DNA of 48,281 bases. It comes from an uncultured Eggerthellaceae bacterium (GTDB lineage: Bacteria; Actinomycetota; Coriobacteriia; Coriobacteriales; Eggerthellaceae). The stretch is from the NCBI GenBank assembly GCA_910577495.1, contig CAJTML010000001.1, forward strand, positions 1 through 48,281, given 5' to 3'. Numbering within the stretch: position 1 is the first letter of the stretch; every line of letters begins with the position of its first letter. Positions 37,333-45,196 of this stretch are shown here, piece after piece. The notes beneath the pieces are model-generated. The model was not told the origin of the DNA. It did not search any database and saw only the letters and a list, made by a program, of their open reading frames with translations. The position numbers and the translations under genes are program-made.

Positions 37333-38583
37333 TTACGCGTTGTTACGCGCGTTGCGGCGGCGAAGCATGAGCAGCACTGTTGCAGCTGAGCTAGCCACAA
37401 AGATGCCTGCCATGATGAGCACCTCAAGCGGGTCGCCGGTTTGCGGCATCGCGGCTGCGTCAGGCTTGTCAGTTGCGTCCGCATCGTTCTGATCAGCGGA
37501 GTTGGCGGCCAAGGGCGTCTCGTTGTCGCCAATTGCAACACCCTCGTTTTTGCCGACACCTTCAGGCGTTGCATCCGTGCTTTCGCCAGCATTATTACCA
37601 GCGTTATTGCCTGAGTTGTCGCCTGCACCTTCGCCATTTGTGTCACCCTCAGTATCAGACGGAGCGTCAGCTGGCGTGTCGGTCTCCGGCGTGTCTACGA
37701 TCGGCTCGTCGGTATCCGGCGTGTTGTCAGGGGTGCTCGCGTCTGAGTCGTCACCTGGCACGTTGTCCGCGGGCGGCTCTACGGCTTCTGCGTCATCTGC
37801 CGGCATGTCGTCGGGCAGAGAGGCCAACGTCGGTGCATACAGCAGGTTGATGACGTTGTTTTCCGGGTTCGTGCACACCTGAATTGACGAGGGGTAGCTG
37901 TCGACGAACATGAGATTTTCCAGTTCAACTGCGTGGTCGTCGCCGTGGACGAAGCGGTCAAAGCGCAGGCCGTCTAGCTGAGATTCGCCAATCTTGGTGA
38001 AGAGCACGTCTTCGCCATCAACGACGGCATGCTCGCTATCAAGCGCCTGGTAGGCAGCGTCGGCACTACGAGCGCTTTCGTCTTCGCTCATGATGTAGTA
38101 GTTGATGGTTGCCTGGTTGTTTTGCGTGGCGAAGTAGTGCAGCTCAAGGTTGTTCTCATCAGGGTTTTCGCTCAAAACGTAGTTCTCAGACCAGCCGTCG
38201 AAGAACCAGTAGCCAGTGATGTCTTGCACGTAATCCCACGGCTCGAAGGTGTCGCCAACGGTCAAGCCGTCGAACGTCTCGCTCTTGATCAGGCGCATGT
38301 GTGACGGGTGATCAATCGGCTCGTCATAGGGCACCATTTCGCAGTAGTACACCGTCAGAGACGTGGTTTGAGCTTGCGCGTCAGGTGTTTGCGCCTCTTG
38401 CGGTTGCGCGGGTTCCGTTTGCTCCATAGCAACCTGAGCAGGGGTGTTTGCGTTTTCGCCAAGTGCTTTTCCTGCATGAGCGGTGAGGGGCGAAGCTGCA
38501 AGCAAAAATGCCAACACGCCAGCTAAGGCCACCGACATTACACGTGAAGAAACACGAGATGAGCGGTTAAAAAGAGATTTCAT
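37333..38583 (-). CDS. Cell-wall surface protein with MPQTG sorting signal
   Basis: A 416-residue exported protein. It has a signal peptide (basic start, hydrophobic core to about residue 37, cleavage near AHA). Two related extracellular modules of about 90 residues resemble MucBP-like folds, each ending in an N-x-(I/L)-x-L-x-Y-type strand (ENNLELHYFA and ENNVINLLYAP). A Pro/Asp/Thr-rich then Gly/Asn-rich wall-spanning stretch follows (about 255-370). MPQTG lies at 379-383 (37435-37449), followed by a hydrophobic helix and an RRRNARNN tail. The anchor replaces the usual Leu with Met. Probable role: adhesin or mucin/host-glycan contact; the fold call is tentative. The ribosome site is weak. 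Confidence 0.82.
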   Translation of the reverse strand: MKSLFNRSSRVSSRVMSVALAGVLAFLLAASPLTAHAGKALGENANTPAQVAMEQTEPAQPQEAQTPDAQAQTTSLTVYYCEMVPYDEPIDHPSHMRLIKSETFDGLTVGDTFEPWDYVQDITGYWFFDGWSENYVLSENPDENNLELHYFATQNNQATINYYIMSEDESARSADAAYQALDSEHAVVDGEDVLFTKIGESQLDGLRFDRFVHGDDHAVELENLMFVDSYPSSIQVCTNPENNVINLLYAPTLASLPDDMPADDAEAVEPPADNVPGDDSDASTPDNTPDTDEPIVDTPETDTPADAPSDTEGDTNGEGAGDNSGNNAGNNAGESTDATPEGVGKNEGVAIGDNETPLAANSADQNDADATDKPDAAAMPQTGDPLEVLIMAGIFVASSAATVLLMLRRRNARNNA

Positions 38584-38828
38584 TCAGCAGTCCATTCTTT
38601 TAAATCGGCACGAGCGTGGTGTAGTAAGTGGCAGCAGACGAGTATGGACGCCGCGCATGCAAGCGTGAGGCGTCTGCCTGAAGTGAGCGTTCGTTGGTAA
38701 TGCGATTGCTCGTGCTAAGGGTGGTATGAAGCACAGATTTCATGCTTCTGGAAAGACGCGAATGTCCTTGCAGAAACAAGTTCGAGGCGGTGTCGAACTA
38801 TCGTGTGTGCGGTGAGCAACGAGATGCG

Positions 38829-38859
38829 ATGTGACATTAGAAGTGACCCTTTGTCACAT
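38829..38859. promoter_or_regulatory. GTGAC/GTCAC palindromic operator candidate
   Basis: GTGAC-N5-GTCAC (38843-38857) is a perfect dyad. A second half-site (ATGTGAC) starts at 38829 and pairs with GTCACAT at 38853-38859. A close relative occurs at 45104-45117. It lies about 250 bp before the MPQTG gene start. Confidence 0.4.
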
Positions 38860-38919
38860 TCACAGTGTACTAAAAATGGGACAGACGAACAAGGAGAGTT
38901 GCGAAAATAGGAGGTCAAG

Positions 38920-38933
38920 GTGTAAATCTACAC
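38920..38933. promoter_or_regulatory. GTGTA-N4-TACAC dyad
   Basis: A short perfect dyad (GTGTA, AATC, TACAC) in an AT-rich stretch between the MPQTG gene and dtd. A second GTGTA lies near 38956. It is a possible regulator site; no regulator can be named. Confidence 0.3.
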
Positions 38934-39006
38934 AATTCCTTAACAAAAGTTCATAAGTGTAATAAAACGCTCGATGCGCGGAGGCAGTCTTAAACGCGGT
39001 GAAACC

Positions 39007-39453
39007 CTACAGTTCGTCGGTATCAAGCACGATGGTAAACGGGCCGTCGTTTAAGAGCTCCACCTTCATGTCAGCGCCAAATGCGCCCGTGGCAACAGGG
39101 AAGCCGTCGCGGCGCACCAGGTCAACAAAGTATTCGTAGAGCTCATTGGCAAGATCAGGCGCGCCAGCGTCTACAAACGAGGGTCGGTTGCCCTTCTTGC
39201 AGTTGGCGTAGAGCGTAAATTGCGAAACCACCAGGACTTCGCCACCGACGTCTGAAAGCGAGCAGTTGGTTTTGCCTGCTTCGTCCTCGAAAATTCGCAG
39301 GCGCGAAATCTTGCTCCAGAGCCGATCTGCCTGCTCGGTGGTGTCGGCGTGCCCCACGCCCAGCAAGATGAGATAGCCTTTGCCGATTTCGCCAATGACG
39401 GCGTTGTCGACGGTGACGTGTGCGTGACTGACGCGTTGAATAACAGCTCTCAT
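39007..39453 (-). CDS. dtd: D-aminoacyl-tRNA deacylase
   Basis: A 148-residue protein of standard family length. It hydrolyses D-aminoacyl-tRNAs (for example D-Tyr-tRNA), keeping D-amino acids out of translation. It carries the family motifs MRAVIQRV at the start, SQFTLYA (77-83) and the cis-Gly-Pro motif NDGPFT (136-140, with Phe where Val is usual). It lies 27 bp downstream of popT on the same strand, so the two are probably co-transcribed. Confidence 0.94.
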   Translation of the reverse strand: MRAVIQRVSHAHVTVDNAVIGEIGKGYLILLGVGHADTTEQADRLWSKISRLRIFEDEAGKTNCSLSDVGGEVLVVSQFTLYANCKKGNRPSFVDAGAPDLANELYEYFVDLVRRDGFPVATGAFGADMKVELLNDGPFTIVLDTDEL

Positions 39454-39480
39454 GGGGCAACGACATCCTATCTGATCAGG

Positions 39481-40632
39481 CTATTCGGCATCCTCTGCAT
39501 AGCGGGAAAGCACGCGACTTGCAAATCTGTTTTGCGCAAGTCGGGCGCGCACCATCTGCAATGATACCTTACCTGAGGTGCGCAAACGCGAAGACATGGT
39601 GCGTTTCGGGTTGGTCCAGGCGTCTTTGACATAGCGAATGGTGTACATGACCGAGACGAGCGAACCGGTGGGGGCGGTGGGGGCGCTGGCCGACGAATCC
39701 TGCGCACGCGGCGCGTTGGCATGCTGTGCGTTAGCGGGCTGCACGGTGGCGTTTTCGCGCTGCTCGGCGCGCTGGCGCATCAGGTTGAGCGCCCAGACAA
39801 TTCCAACGCCTACCAGGGCAAAGCCCAGATCAAAGCTCATGAGATCCATAGCGGGCATCGGTACATCTAAGGTAAGCGGACCGCGCGCAATAGCCAGAAG
39901 CGAGCCTGCCATCATGCCAATGATGAACAGCATGATCTGCGGGCGATAGCACTCCAAACAACGCCTGATCACACGCGTAAAGAGCAGGATGCCGCAGAGA
40001 GCGCCCAAGGCAAACACGCCCAGGATGACCACGTAGGAAAAATCCAGGCTCAGCGTTGCGCGAATGGCCGCCATGATGGGCGCGTACAGGCCAAACACCA
40101 ACAGCAGGGTAGAGCCTGAGATGCCCGGAAGCACCATCGCCGAAATTGCCACCATAGCCGCAATAAAGACATAGAGCAGCGTGGGAGGCGTGAGCGCATC
40201 AGTTGCCAGGTTTACGCCAGATCCGACCACTGGGCTGGCGAAGGTAACGAGCGCTACCAGGCCAAAGCCAACGAGGGCGAAAACCCACGCGCTGCGCACA
40301 CCGCGCAGCTCGGCTTTGTGCTCGCGCACCATAAACGGAATGGAGCACGCAATAAAGCCAATAAAGAGGGAGCTGACCGCATACACGTGGTTCTCAAACA
40401 AACTTGAGAGCGCCACCGCCGCCAAGCCAAAACCAATCACCCAGCCAATGCCAAGCTTCGCCAAAAAACGCACGCCGCGCGCTCGCTCGGTGCGGCTGCC
40501 ATGCAGCACGTCATCAATGGAAGTGATAAAGCGGTCGTAAAAGCCCAGCAAAAACGCGATTGTGCCGCCAGAAACGCCTGGAACGCTGTCGGCCAGTGCC
40601 ATACAAAAGCCTCGAACGAGGTTAGTAATCAT
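39481..40632 (-). CDS. popT: DUF368 family undecaprenyl-phosphate translocase (PopT-like)
   Basis: A 383-residue membrane protein with about eight or more hydrophobic helices and the DUF368 hallmarks. It opens with RGFCMALADSVPGVSGGTIAF, here given in part as ADSVPGVSGGT, and has a second related motif LPGISGST at mid-protein. This paired motif suggests an inverted repeat fold. DUF368 proteins have been shown to return undecaprenyl phosphate across the membrane, so recycling of the cell-wall lipid carrier is the expected role. The C-terminal about 100 residues are a hydrophilic tail rich in Ala/Gln/Arg that the core family does not need. The ATG has AAGGA 8 bp upstream. Confidence 0.88.
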   Translation of the reverse strand: MITNLVRGFCMALADSVPGVSGGTIAFLLGFYDRFITSIDDVLHGSRTERARGVRFLAKLGIGWVIGFGLAAVALSSLFENHVYAVSSLFIGFIACSIPFMVREHKAELRGVRSAWVFALVGFGLVALVTFASPVVGSGVNLATDALTPPTLLYVFIAAMVAISAMVLPGISGSTLLLVFGLYAPIMAAIRATLSLDFSYVVILGVFALGALCGILLFTRVIRRCLECYRPQIMLFIIGMMAGSLLAIARGPLTLDVPMPAMDLMSFDLGFALVGVGIVWALNLMRQRAEQRENATVQPANAQHANAPRAQDSSASAPTAPTGSLVSVMYTIRYVKDAWTNPKRTMSSRLRTSGKVSLQMVRARLAQNRFASRVLSRYAEDAE

Positions 40633-40882
40633 AGGTTATTTCCTTATAATTTTGTCTGCCCGTGAATAGTGGATGCATAGCTTGCCAGGCTCAAATTCGC
40701 TTGTCTATCGTCTTCACAACTCCTCTACGCGTCTTCGCAATATCCCCAAAAGTTTGTCGATTTGGCAACAGGTGCCCAGGGTTGTATTTCAAGTGCGTGA
40801 AAAGATTTTGGCGAACGTTGCGCGCGCGAAGCTGAATGCGTAAGGTGAACTCATTCAATAAAGCTGACCGAAGGAGTAATCC

Positions 40883-41881
40883 ATGGCAAACGCAACTCCC
40901 ACGCGCATTGGCATCTTTGGCTACGGCAACTTAGGTCGTGGCGTTGAGGCTGCCTGCGCACAAAATGATGACCTTGAGCTGGTCGCAGTCTTCACGCGTC
41001 GCAACCCGGCAGACCTCAAGCTGCAAACCGAAGGCGTGCCGGTCTATTCCGACGACGCCCTTTCAGCTCACACTGACGACATTGACGTGTTGGTGTTGTG
41101 CGGCGGTTCAGCAAACGATCTACCTCGTCAGACGGCAGTTTGTGCGGCACTCTATAACTTCGTTGACTCGTTTGACACACACGCAAAGATCCCGCAGCAC
41201 TTCGCCGAGGTTGATGCGCAAGCGCGCGAAGCGGGCACGGTCGGCGTCATTTCTGCTGGTTGGGATCCGGGTCTGTTCTCGCTGGCTCGTGTGTATGCGG
41301 GCGCGGTGCTGCCGCAAGGCCAAGACTACACGTTCTGGGGCCGTGGTGTTTCGCAAGGTCACAGCGATGCAATTCGCAATATCGAAGGCGTTGCGGATGC
41401 GCGTCAGTACACCGTTCCGGTGCCGGCTGCCCTTGAGGCGGTTCGCAATGGCGAAAACCCGGAGCTGACCACGCGCCAGAAGCACACGCGCGAATGCTAC
41501 GTGGTAGCCGAAGAGGGTGCTGATCTCAACGCTATTGAGCAGGCCATTGTTACCATGCCGAACTACTTTGCTGACTACGACACCACGGTGACGTTCATCA
41601 GCCAAGAGGAGCTTGACACCAATCATGTGGGCATTCCGCACGGCGGTTCAGTTATCCGTTCGGGCAAGACTGGTTTTGACGGCACTACCAACCACGTGGT
41701 TGAGTTCTCGCTCAAGCTGGATTCGAATCCTGAGTTTACCGGCAGCGTGTTGGCCGCAACGGCTCGCGCGGTGCATCGCATGAGCCAAGAGGGTCAAGTT
41801 GGTTGCCGCACGCTTTTTGACGTGGCACCGCGTTATCTCTCTCCGCTTACTGACGAAGAGCTGCGCGCTACGATGCTCTAG
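40883..41881 (+). CDS. ddh: meso-Diaminopimelate D-dehydrogenase
   Basis: A 332-residue NADPH-dependent enzyme that makes meso-DAP directly from tetrahydrodipicolinate and ammonia, bypassing the multi-step acylated branches. The N-terminal Rossmann fold has GYGNLGRG (13-20). Family motifs follow: CGGSANDLP, VDSFDTH, ISAGWDPGLFS and WGRGVSQGHSDAIR. Full length compared with known Ddh (about 320-330). The ATG is set by AAGGAG at 40871-40876, 6 bp upstream. It is a single-gene unit between two minus-strand operons. It supplies DAP for peptidoglycan cross-links and lysine. Confidence 0.94.
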   Translation: MANATPTRIGIFGYGNLGRGVEAACAQNDDLELVAVFTRRNPADLKLQTEGVPVYSDDALSAHTDDIDVLVLCGGSANDLPRQTAVCAALYNFVDSFDTHAKIPQHFAEVDAQAREAGTVGVISAGWDPGLFSLARVYAGAVLPQGQDYTFWGRGVSQGHSDAIRNIEGVADARQYTVPVPAALEAVRNGENPELTTRQKHTRECYVVAEEGADLNAIEQAIVTMPNYFADYDTTVTFISQEELDTNHVGIPHGGSVIRSGKTGFDGTTNHVVEFSLKLDSNPEFTGSVLAATARAVHRMSQEGQVGCRTLFDVAPRYLSPLTDEELRATML

Positions 41882-41890
41882 CCAACCCGC

Positions 41891-41923
41891 GCGGGGGAGT
41901 GGCGCTGTGCGCAAGTCCCCCGC
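41891..41923. terminator. Hairpin between convergent ddh and moxR
   Basis: GCGGGGGA (41891-41898) and TCCCCCGC (41916-41923) pair perfectly over a 17-nt loop, 10 bp after the ddh stop and just past the convergent MoxR-gene stop. There is no T-run, so it is a terminator-like structure of uncertain strength that may serve both genes. Confidence 0.5.
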
Positions 41924-41946
41924 TGCAAGCCCCGTGCGCCTTCGCC

Positions 41947-43470
41947 CTATATATCTTCGCTTTCTACGCTGACCTGGTTGATACGATCTGCCAGGTCAGC
42001 GCCGCGTTCGTAGAACAACAAGTTCTGATTGTGCGTGAAATAGCGCTCGCAACCATGATCGTTAATGAATGCCATGCCATAGCGGTTGACCGACAGATCC
42101 GTGATCATGAGCAGCATTTCTTGACCGTCGCCAAACGCATCTTCGACAAACTTAAACGCGTTATCCAGCGCCGCTGACGCGCTTGCAATGCGCTCATCCA
42201 AAGCGTCCAATACTTCACCAAAGAGCTCTTTGATCGTGGCGAAAGAAACGCCTGCTCCCGCGCTTGCTTCGGCGCGCATTGCCCGATCTAGGAGCGCAAG
42301 CGTGCGCTCGAAGGCAACGTAGCGCTCATCCGAGAGCAGACCCGCGGTGCGCTCCACTTCAAGTTTGCGTTGAATCTCAGCAGCTTTCGCGCGAATGAGC
42401 GGCAAAACGTCAGCGTCTTCGCCGTGTGCCTGCGCACTGTCACGCAGCTCCGTGAGCACCTCAAAGGCAAACGCGGCCGCGCGGTCCTCAAGCACCGTGT
42501 CTTTGAGCAGGGTGCCCAGGGCATCAGTGATGAGCCCCATGAGCGAGACGCGCTCGTCAAATCCTGCGTTTTGGGCGCGCTCAATAACCGTCTCATCAGC
42601 GCTTCCTTCCAAAATGCGATCAATTTGGTAGTCCGCGCGATACTTCGTAAACAAGTCGTAGTAGACGCTGAAGCGCTTGGCAATTTCGCCATTTTGTACG
42701 TACTGATCAATGAGCAGCTCATCCACAGGAATGTCTTGTTCCTCATAAAGCTTCATCATGGCCGAGAGGTCATCCCAGCCGCGCGCGGTGACAAACGAGG
42801 TGCCATCCACCGTGGTCTCCACGCGGTAGAAGTGGTCGCGCTCAATATCCAGATACGTGATGACGGCGGGGTGCACGCCGGTTTCAATGGCGAAGTCACG
42901 CCACGCACCGTAGTCGGGTTCCACGTCAATGCGCTTTAAGCGGTCCCATGTAGCAATGTCGAAATCATGCGCGGTGCGGTTGTACTCAGGCGGATTACCT
43001 GCGGTAACGACAATCCACCCATCGGGCACGCGATGGCGCCCGAACACCTTGTACTGCAAAAACTGCAGCATGGCCGGGGTGAGCGTTTCGGATACGCAGT
43101 TGATCTCATCCAGAAAGAGAATGCCCTCGCGACGCCCGGTTGCCTCCATGCTGTCGTAGACCGCCGCAATGATTTCGCTCATCGTATATTCGGAGACGTC
43201 ATACTCCACGCCGTCGTAGACCTTCTTCTCAATAAAGGGCAGGCCAAGCGCACTTTGGCGCGTGTGGTGCGTCATGGAATAGGATACAAATCCCACGTCT
43301 AAGTCCTGGGCAATTTGCTCCATGATGGCGGTCTTGCCAATGCCGGGCGCGCCGAGCAAAAAGACGGGGCGTTGGCGGGGGGTTGAGAGGCGATAATTGC
43401 CAAACTCATCCTTCAAAAAATAGGCGCGCATTGCGTTTTTGATCTGCTCTTTTGCTTGGCGGATATTCAT
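41947..43470 (-). CDS. MoxR-family AAA+ ATPase
   Basis: A 507-residue ATPase. Walker A GAPGIGKT (40-47), Walker B ILFLDE (117-122) and sensor-1 VVTAGNPP (155-161) are intact. The C-terminal half (about 280-507) is a long helical region unlike short MoxR proteins and may be a partner-binding domain. MoxR ATPases act as chaperone-like activators of a VWA-domain partner, and the upstream VWA gene ends in a TAATG that overlaps this start by one base. The two should be made together. The substrate they remodel is unknown. Confidence 0.88.
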   Translation of the reverse strand: MNIRQAKEQIKNAMRAYFLKDEFGNYRLSTPRQRPVFLLGAPGIGKTAIMEQIAQDLDVGFVSYSMTHHTRQSALGLPFIEKKVYDGVEYDVSEYTMSEIIAAVYDSMEATGRREGILFLDEINCVSETLTPAMLQFLQYKVFGRHRVPDGWIVVTAGNPPEYNRTAHDFDIATWDRLKRIDVEPDYGAWRDFAIETGVHPAVITYLDIERDHFYRVETTVDGTSFVTARGWDDLSAMMKLYEEQDIPVDELLIDQYVQNGEIAKRFSVYYDLFTKYRADYQIDRILEGSADETVIERAQNAGFDERVSLMGLITDALGTLLKDTVLEDRAAAFAFEVLTELRDSAQAHGEDADVLPLIRAKAAEIQRKLEVERTAGLLSDERYVAFERTLALLDRAMRAEASAGAGVSFATIKELFGEVLDALDERIASASAALDNAFKFVEDAFGDGQEMLLMITDLSVNRYGMAFINDHGCERYFTHNQNLLFYERGADLADRINQVSVESEDI

Positions 43471-45011
43471 TAGTCGTCCTCCAGTATGATGGTTTCTTCC
43501 AGGGCAACTTTCATAGCCCAGGGGGGTACGGTTACCTCTTCAATTCCTTCGTCAACAAATACAAAGGCGGTATCAAAATCAGGCTTCTTCTTGGGGAAGG
43601 TGCCATGTCCGTCCGTGAAATAGATCAGGCCACCTAAGTTGGTGAGTTCGCCGGTGGCCAGGGCGTTTTCAACATAGGCAAACACGGGGCGAAAATCAGT
43701 GCCGCCCAGTCCTTGAATCTCAAGGGTGTCAATATAGGTATTCAAATCCGCCACCGAACCGATGCGACTTACCTGCGTGATGGCCGCGTCGCACTGGATA
43801 ATCAGCACGTTCATATCGGCGAAAAAGCTGGTCTCATCAGCCAGAATGGAATAGGTCTTCTCAATAAACTTGCGCACGAGACCATCTTTGGTGGATGCCG
43901 AGGTGTCAATGGCTATGACGAAATCTCGGATGCGCTTTTCTTCGACATATTCCAGCGGCTCAATGAGGGGCAAGTTGCCGTAGCGCTCAAGGCCGAAGCA
44001 GTAAAACACGTAGTCGAATTCGTCATCGTTGACGCGGATCTGCTCTCCCATGCGGGCGAACTTGCGCAGAAACGCCCGATAGTCCTGCTTTTCTCGCGTG
44101 ACGGCGCGCAGGTTCATGGAGAGGTTGGAGCCTTGCGTGCCCCACAGCTGCAGGTATGAATCCAGCTGCACGCCCATCTCATAGGCGACGTTTTTCCACT
44201 GGTCACGCGCGCGATCAAGCGTGATGGAGTCGGCAAATCTGCCCGCTTGCACGCCGCGCGCCTCTTCGGGGGCGTCCTTTTTGAAGACGTCATCTGAGTC
44301 CATGGCCTGGTGCGATTTGCGCGTCTGCTTGGCCTTTTTCGCCTCGGGCGGCATGGCCATATCAATGCCGTTTTCGCTGGCGGCTTTGCCGGCTGCGTCA
44401 GCGGGAGAGGCGTCTGGGTCTTCTTCGACCGCATCTTTTTGCTTCTTGCGAGCTGCTTCTTCCTCTACGCGCATGATGTGCCACACTGCGTGGTCGTCGG
44501 CATAAAACGGCGCACGCATGTCGCGAATATCGGCGTCGGTGAGGGCGCCAGCCTCGCGCTGTTCGCGCAAATAGCGATAGAGCGTTTCGGCCGTGACCAG
44601 GGGAAGCGCAGCTTTGATGCGGGCTGCCGTGGCGCTTTGATGGCGAACGCGCGCAGACGTAAGCGCGGGCAAGTTGAGGTCGGACATGGCCAACTCAACT
44701 ACGATGTCGCACGCGCAGTCCCACAACTCGTCGTCGGTATGGGCGCCGGGATAGAGGTGCAAAAAGACGTTGTGCAGCACCATGTGCAGGTAGGTGCGTG
44801 TCAGTTCTGCCTGGTCATTTGCATACAGCTGCGCCAACGTCTGCGGATCATAGCGAAGGTAGGTGCCGTCAGTTGCCAGCGTGGCGCCGATGATGGGAAA
44901 CGGTTTGAGGCGCGAAAAAGCGGCATTCATAAAGCGCAGGTTCACCAAAAGAGAATTCTTGGCGATATCCAGCGCCTCACGAGCGTATGAGTCGAACGCG
45001 TTTGCCGACAT
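43470..45011 (-). CDS. VWA-domain protein with degenerate DUF2201-type metallopeptidase region
   Basis: A 513-residue cytoplasmic protein, no signal peptide. The N-terminal part resembles the DUF2201 metallopeptidase-like domain: HMVLH at 76-80 stands where HExxH is expected, so the catalytic Glu is replaced by Met, and LWDCACDIVVE follows at the usual distance. A charged linker (about 185-260) leads to a C-terminal VWA-like domain with MIDAS residues DTSAS (369-373), T438 (GLGGTDF) and D467 (YFTDGHG). I chose the ATG at 45009-45011 because AAGGAG lies exactly 6 bp upstream; the frame is open 23 codons further but without a site. Inference: a metal-dependent adhesion or scaffold partner of the MoxR ATPase, probably not a protease. 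Confidence 0.85.
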   Translation of the reverse strand: MSANAFDSYAREALDIAKNSLLVNLRFMNAAFSRLKPFPIIGATLATDGTYLRYDPQTLAQLYANDQAELTRTYLHMVLHNVFLHLYPGAHTDDELWDCACDIVVELAMSDLNLPALTSARVRHQSATAARIKAALPLVTAETLYRYLREQREAGALTDADIRDMRAPFYADDHAVWHIMRVEEEAARKKQKDAVEEDPDASPADAAGKAASENGIDMAMPPEAKKAKQTRKSHQAMDSDDVFKKDAPEEARGVQAGRFADSITLDRARDQWKNVAYEMGVQLDSYLQLWGTQGSNLSMNLRAVTREKQDYRAFLRKFARMGEQIRVNDDEFDYVFYCFGLERYGNLPLIEPLEYVEEKRIRDFVIAIDTSASTKDGLVRKFIEKTYSILADETSFFADMNVLIIQCDAAITQVSRIGSVADLNTYIDTLEIQGLGGTDFRPVFAYVENALATGELTNLGGLIYFTDGHGTFPKKKPDFDTAFVFVDEGIEEVTVPPWAMKVALEETIILEDD

Positions 45012-45017
45012 GCGCTG

Positions 45018-45023
45018 CTCCTT
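45018..45023 (-). promoter_or_regulatory. Ribosome binding site fixing the VWA gene start
   Basis: AAGGAG on the minus strand, 6 bp before the ATG at 45009-45011. The longer in-frame candidates further upstream have nothing comparable. Confidence 0.85.
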
Positions 45024-45103
45024 CATGCTGCTTTGTGCTGCACCATTGTTGAAACCGTGGGTAAAGTGTAGCATGTGCACAAGAAGGGGTAAACGGACAG
45101 AGC

Positions 45104-45117
45104 GTGACGTTTGTCAC
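45104..45117. promoter_or_regulatory. GTGAC-N4-GTCAC palindrome in divergent promoter region
   Basis: GTGACGTTTGTCAC lies in the 185-bp gap between the VWA/MoxR operon and the divergent LRR gene. Its arms match the palindrome at 38843-38857, and both read TTTGTCAC on the right. It is placed to control either or both operons. Confidence 0.4.
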
Positions 45118-45196
45118 CCAGAATGCTGTTTGCGTGCCTGACTTCGCAATAAGAGAGCGAGTTCGCTAAAACCGCTGATGAGGGAATGGTTGGTCT

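Larger units (their letters stand above)
38584..39006. other. 423-bp intergenic region between MPQTG gene and dtd
   Basis: It probably holds the promoter of the minus-strand MPQTG gene. Two palindromes are listed separately. A 67-residue minus-strand open frame here starts with TTG and lacks a ribosome site, so I do not call it. No terminator for dtd is obvious. Confidence 0.6.

Noticed and set aside
38715..38918. 67-codon minus-strand frame between the MPQTG gene and dtd
   Set aside because: TTG start, no ribosome site, no recognisable motif, and it covers the likely promoter region of the MPQTG gene.
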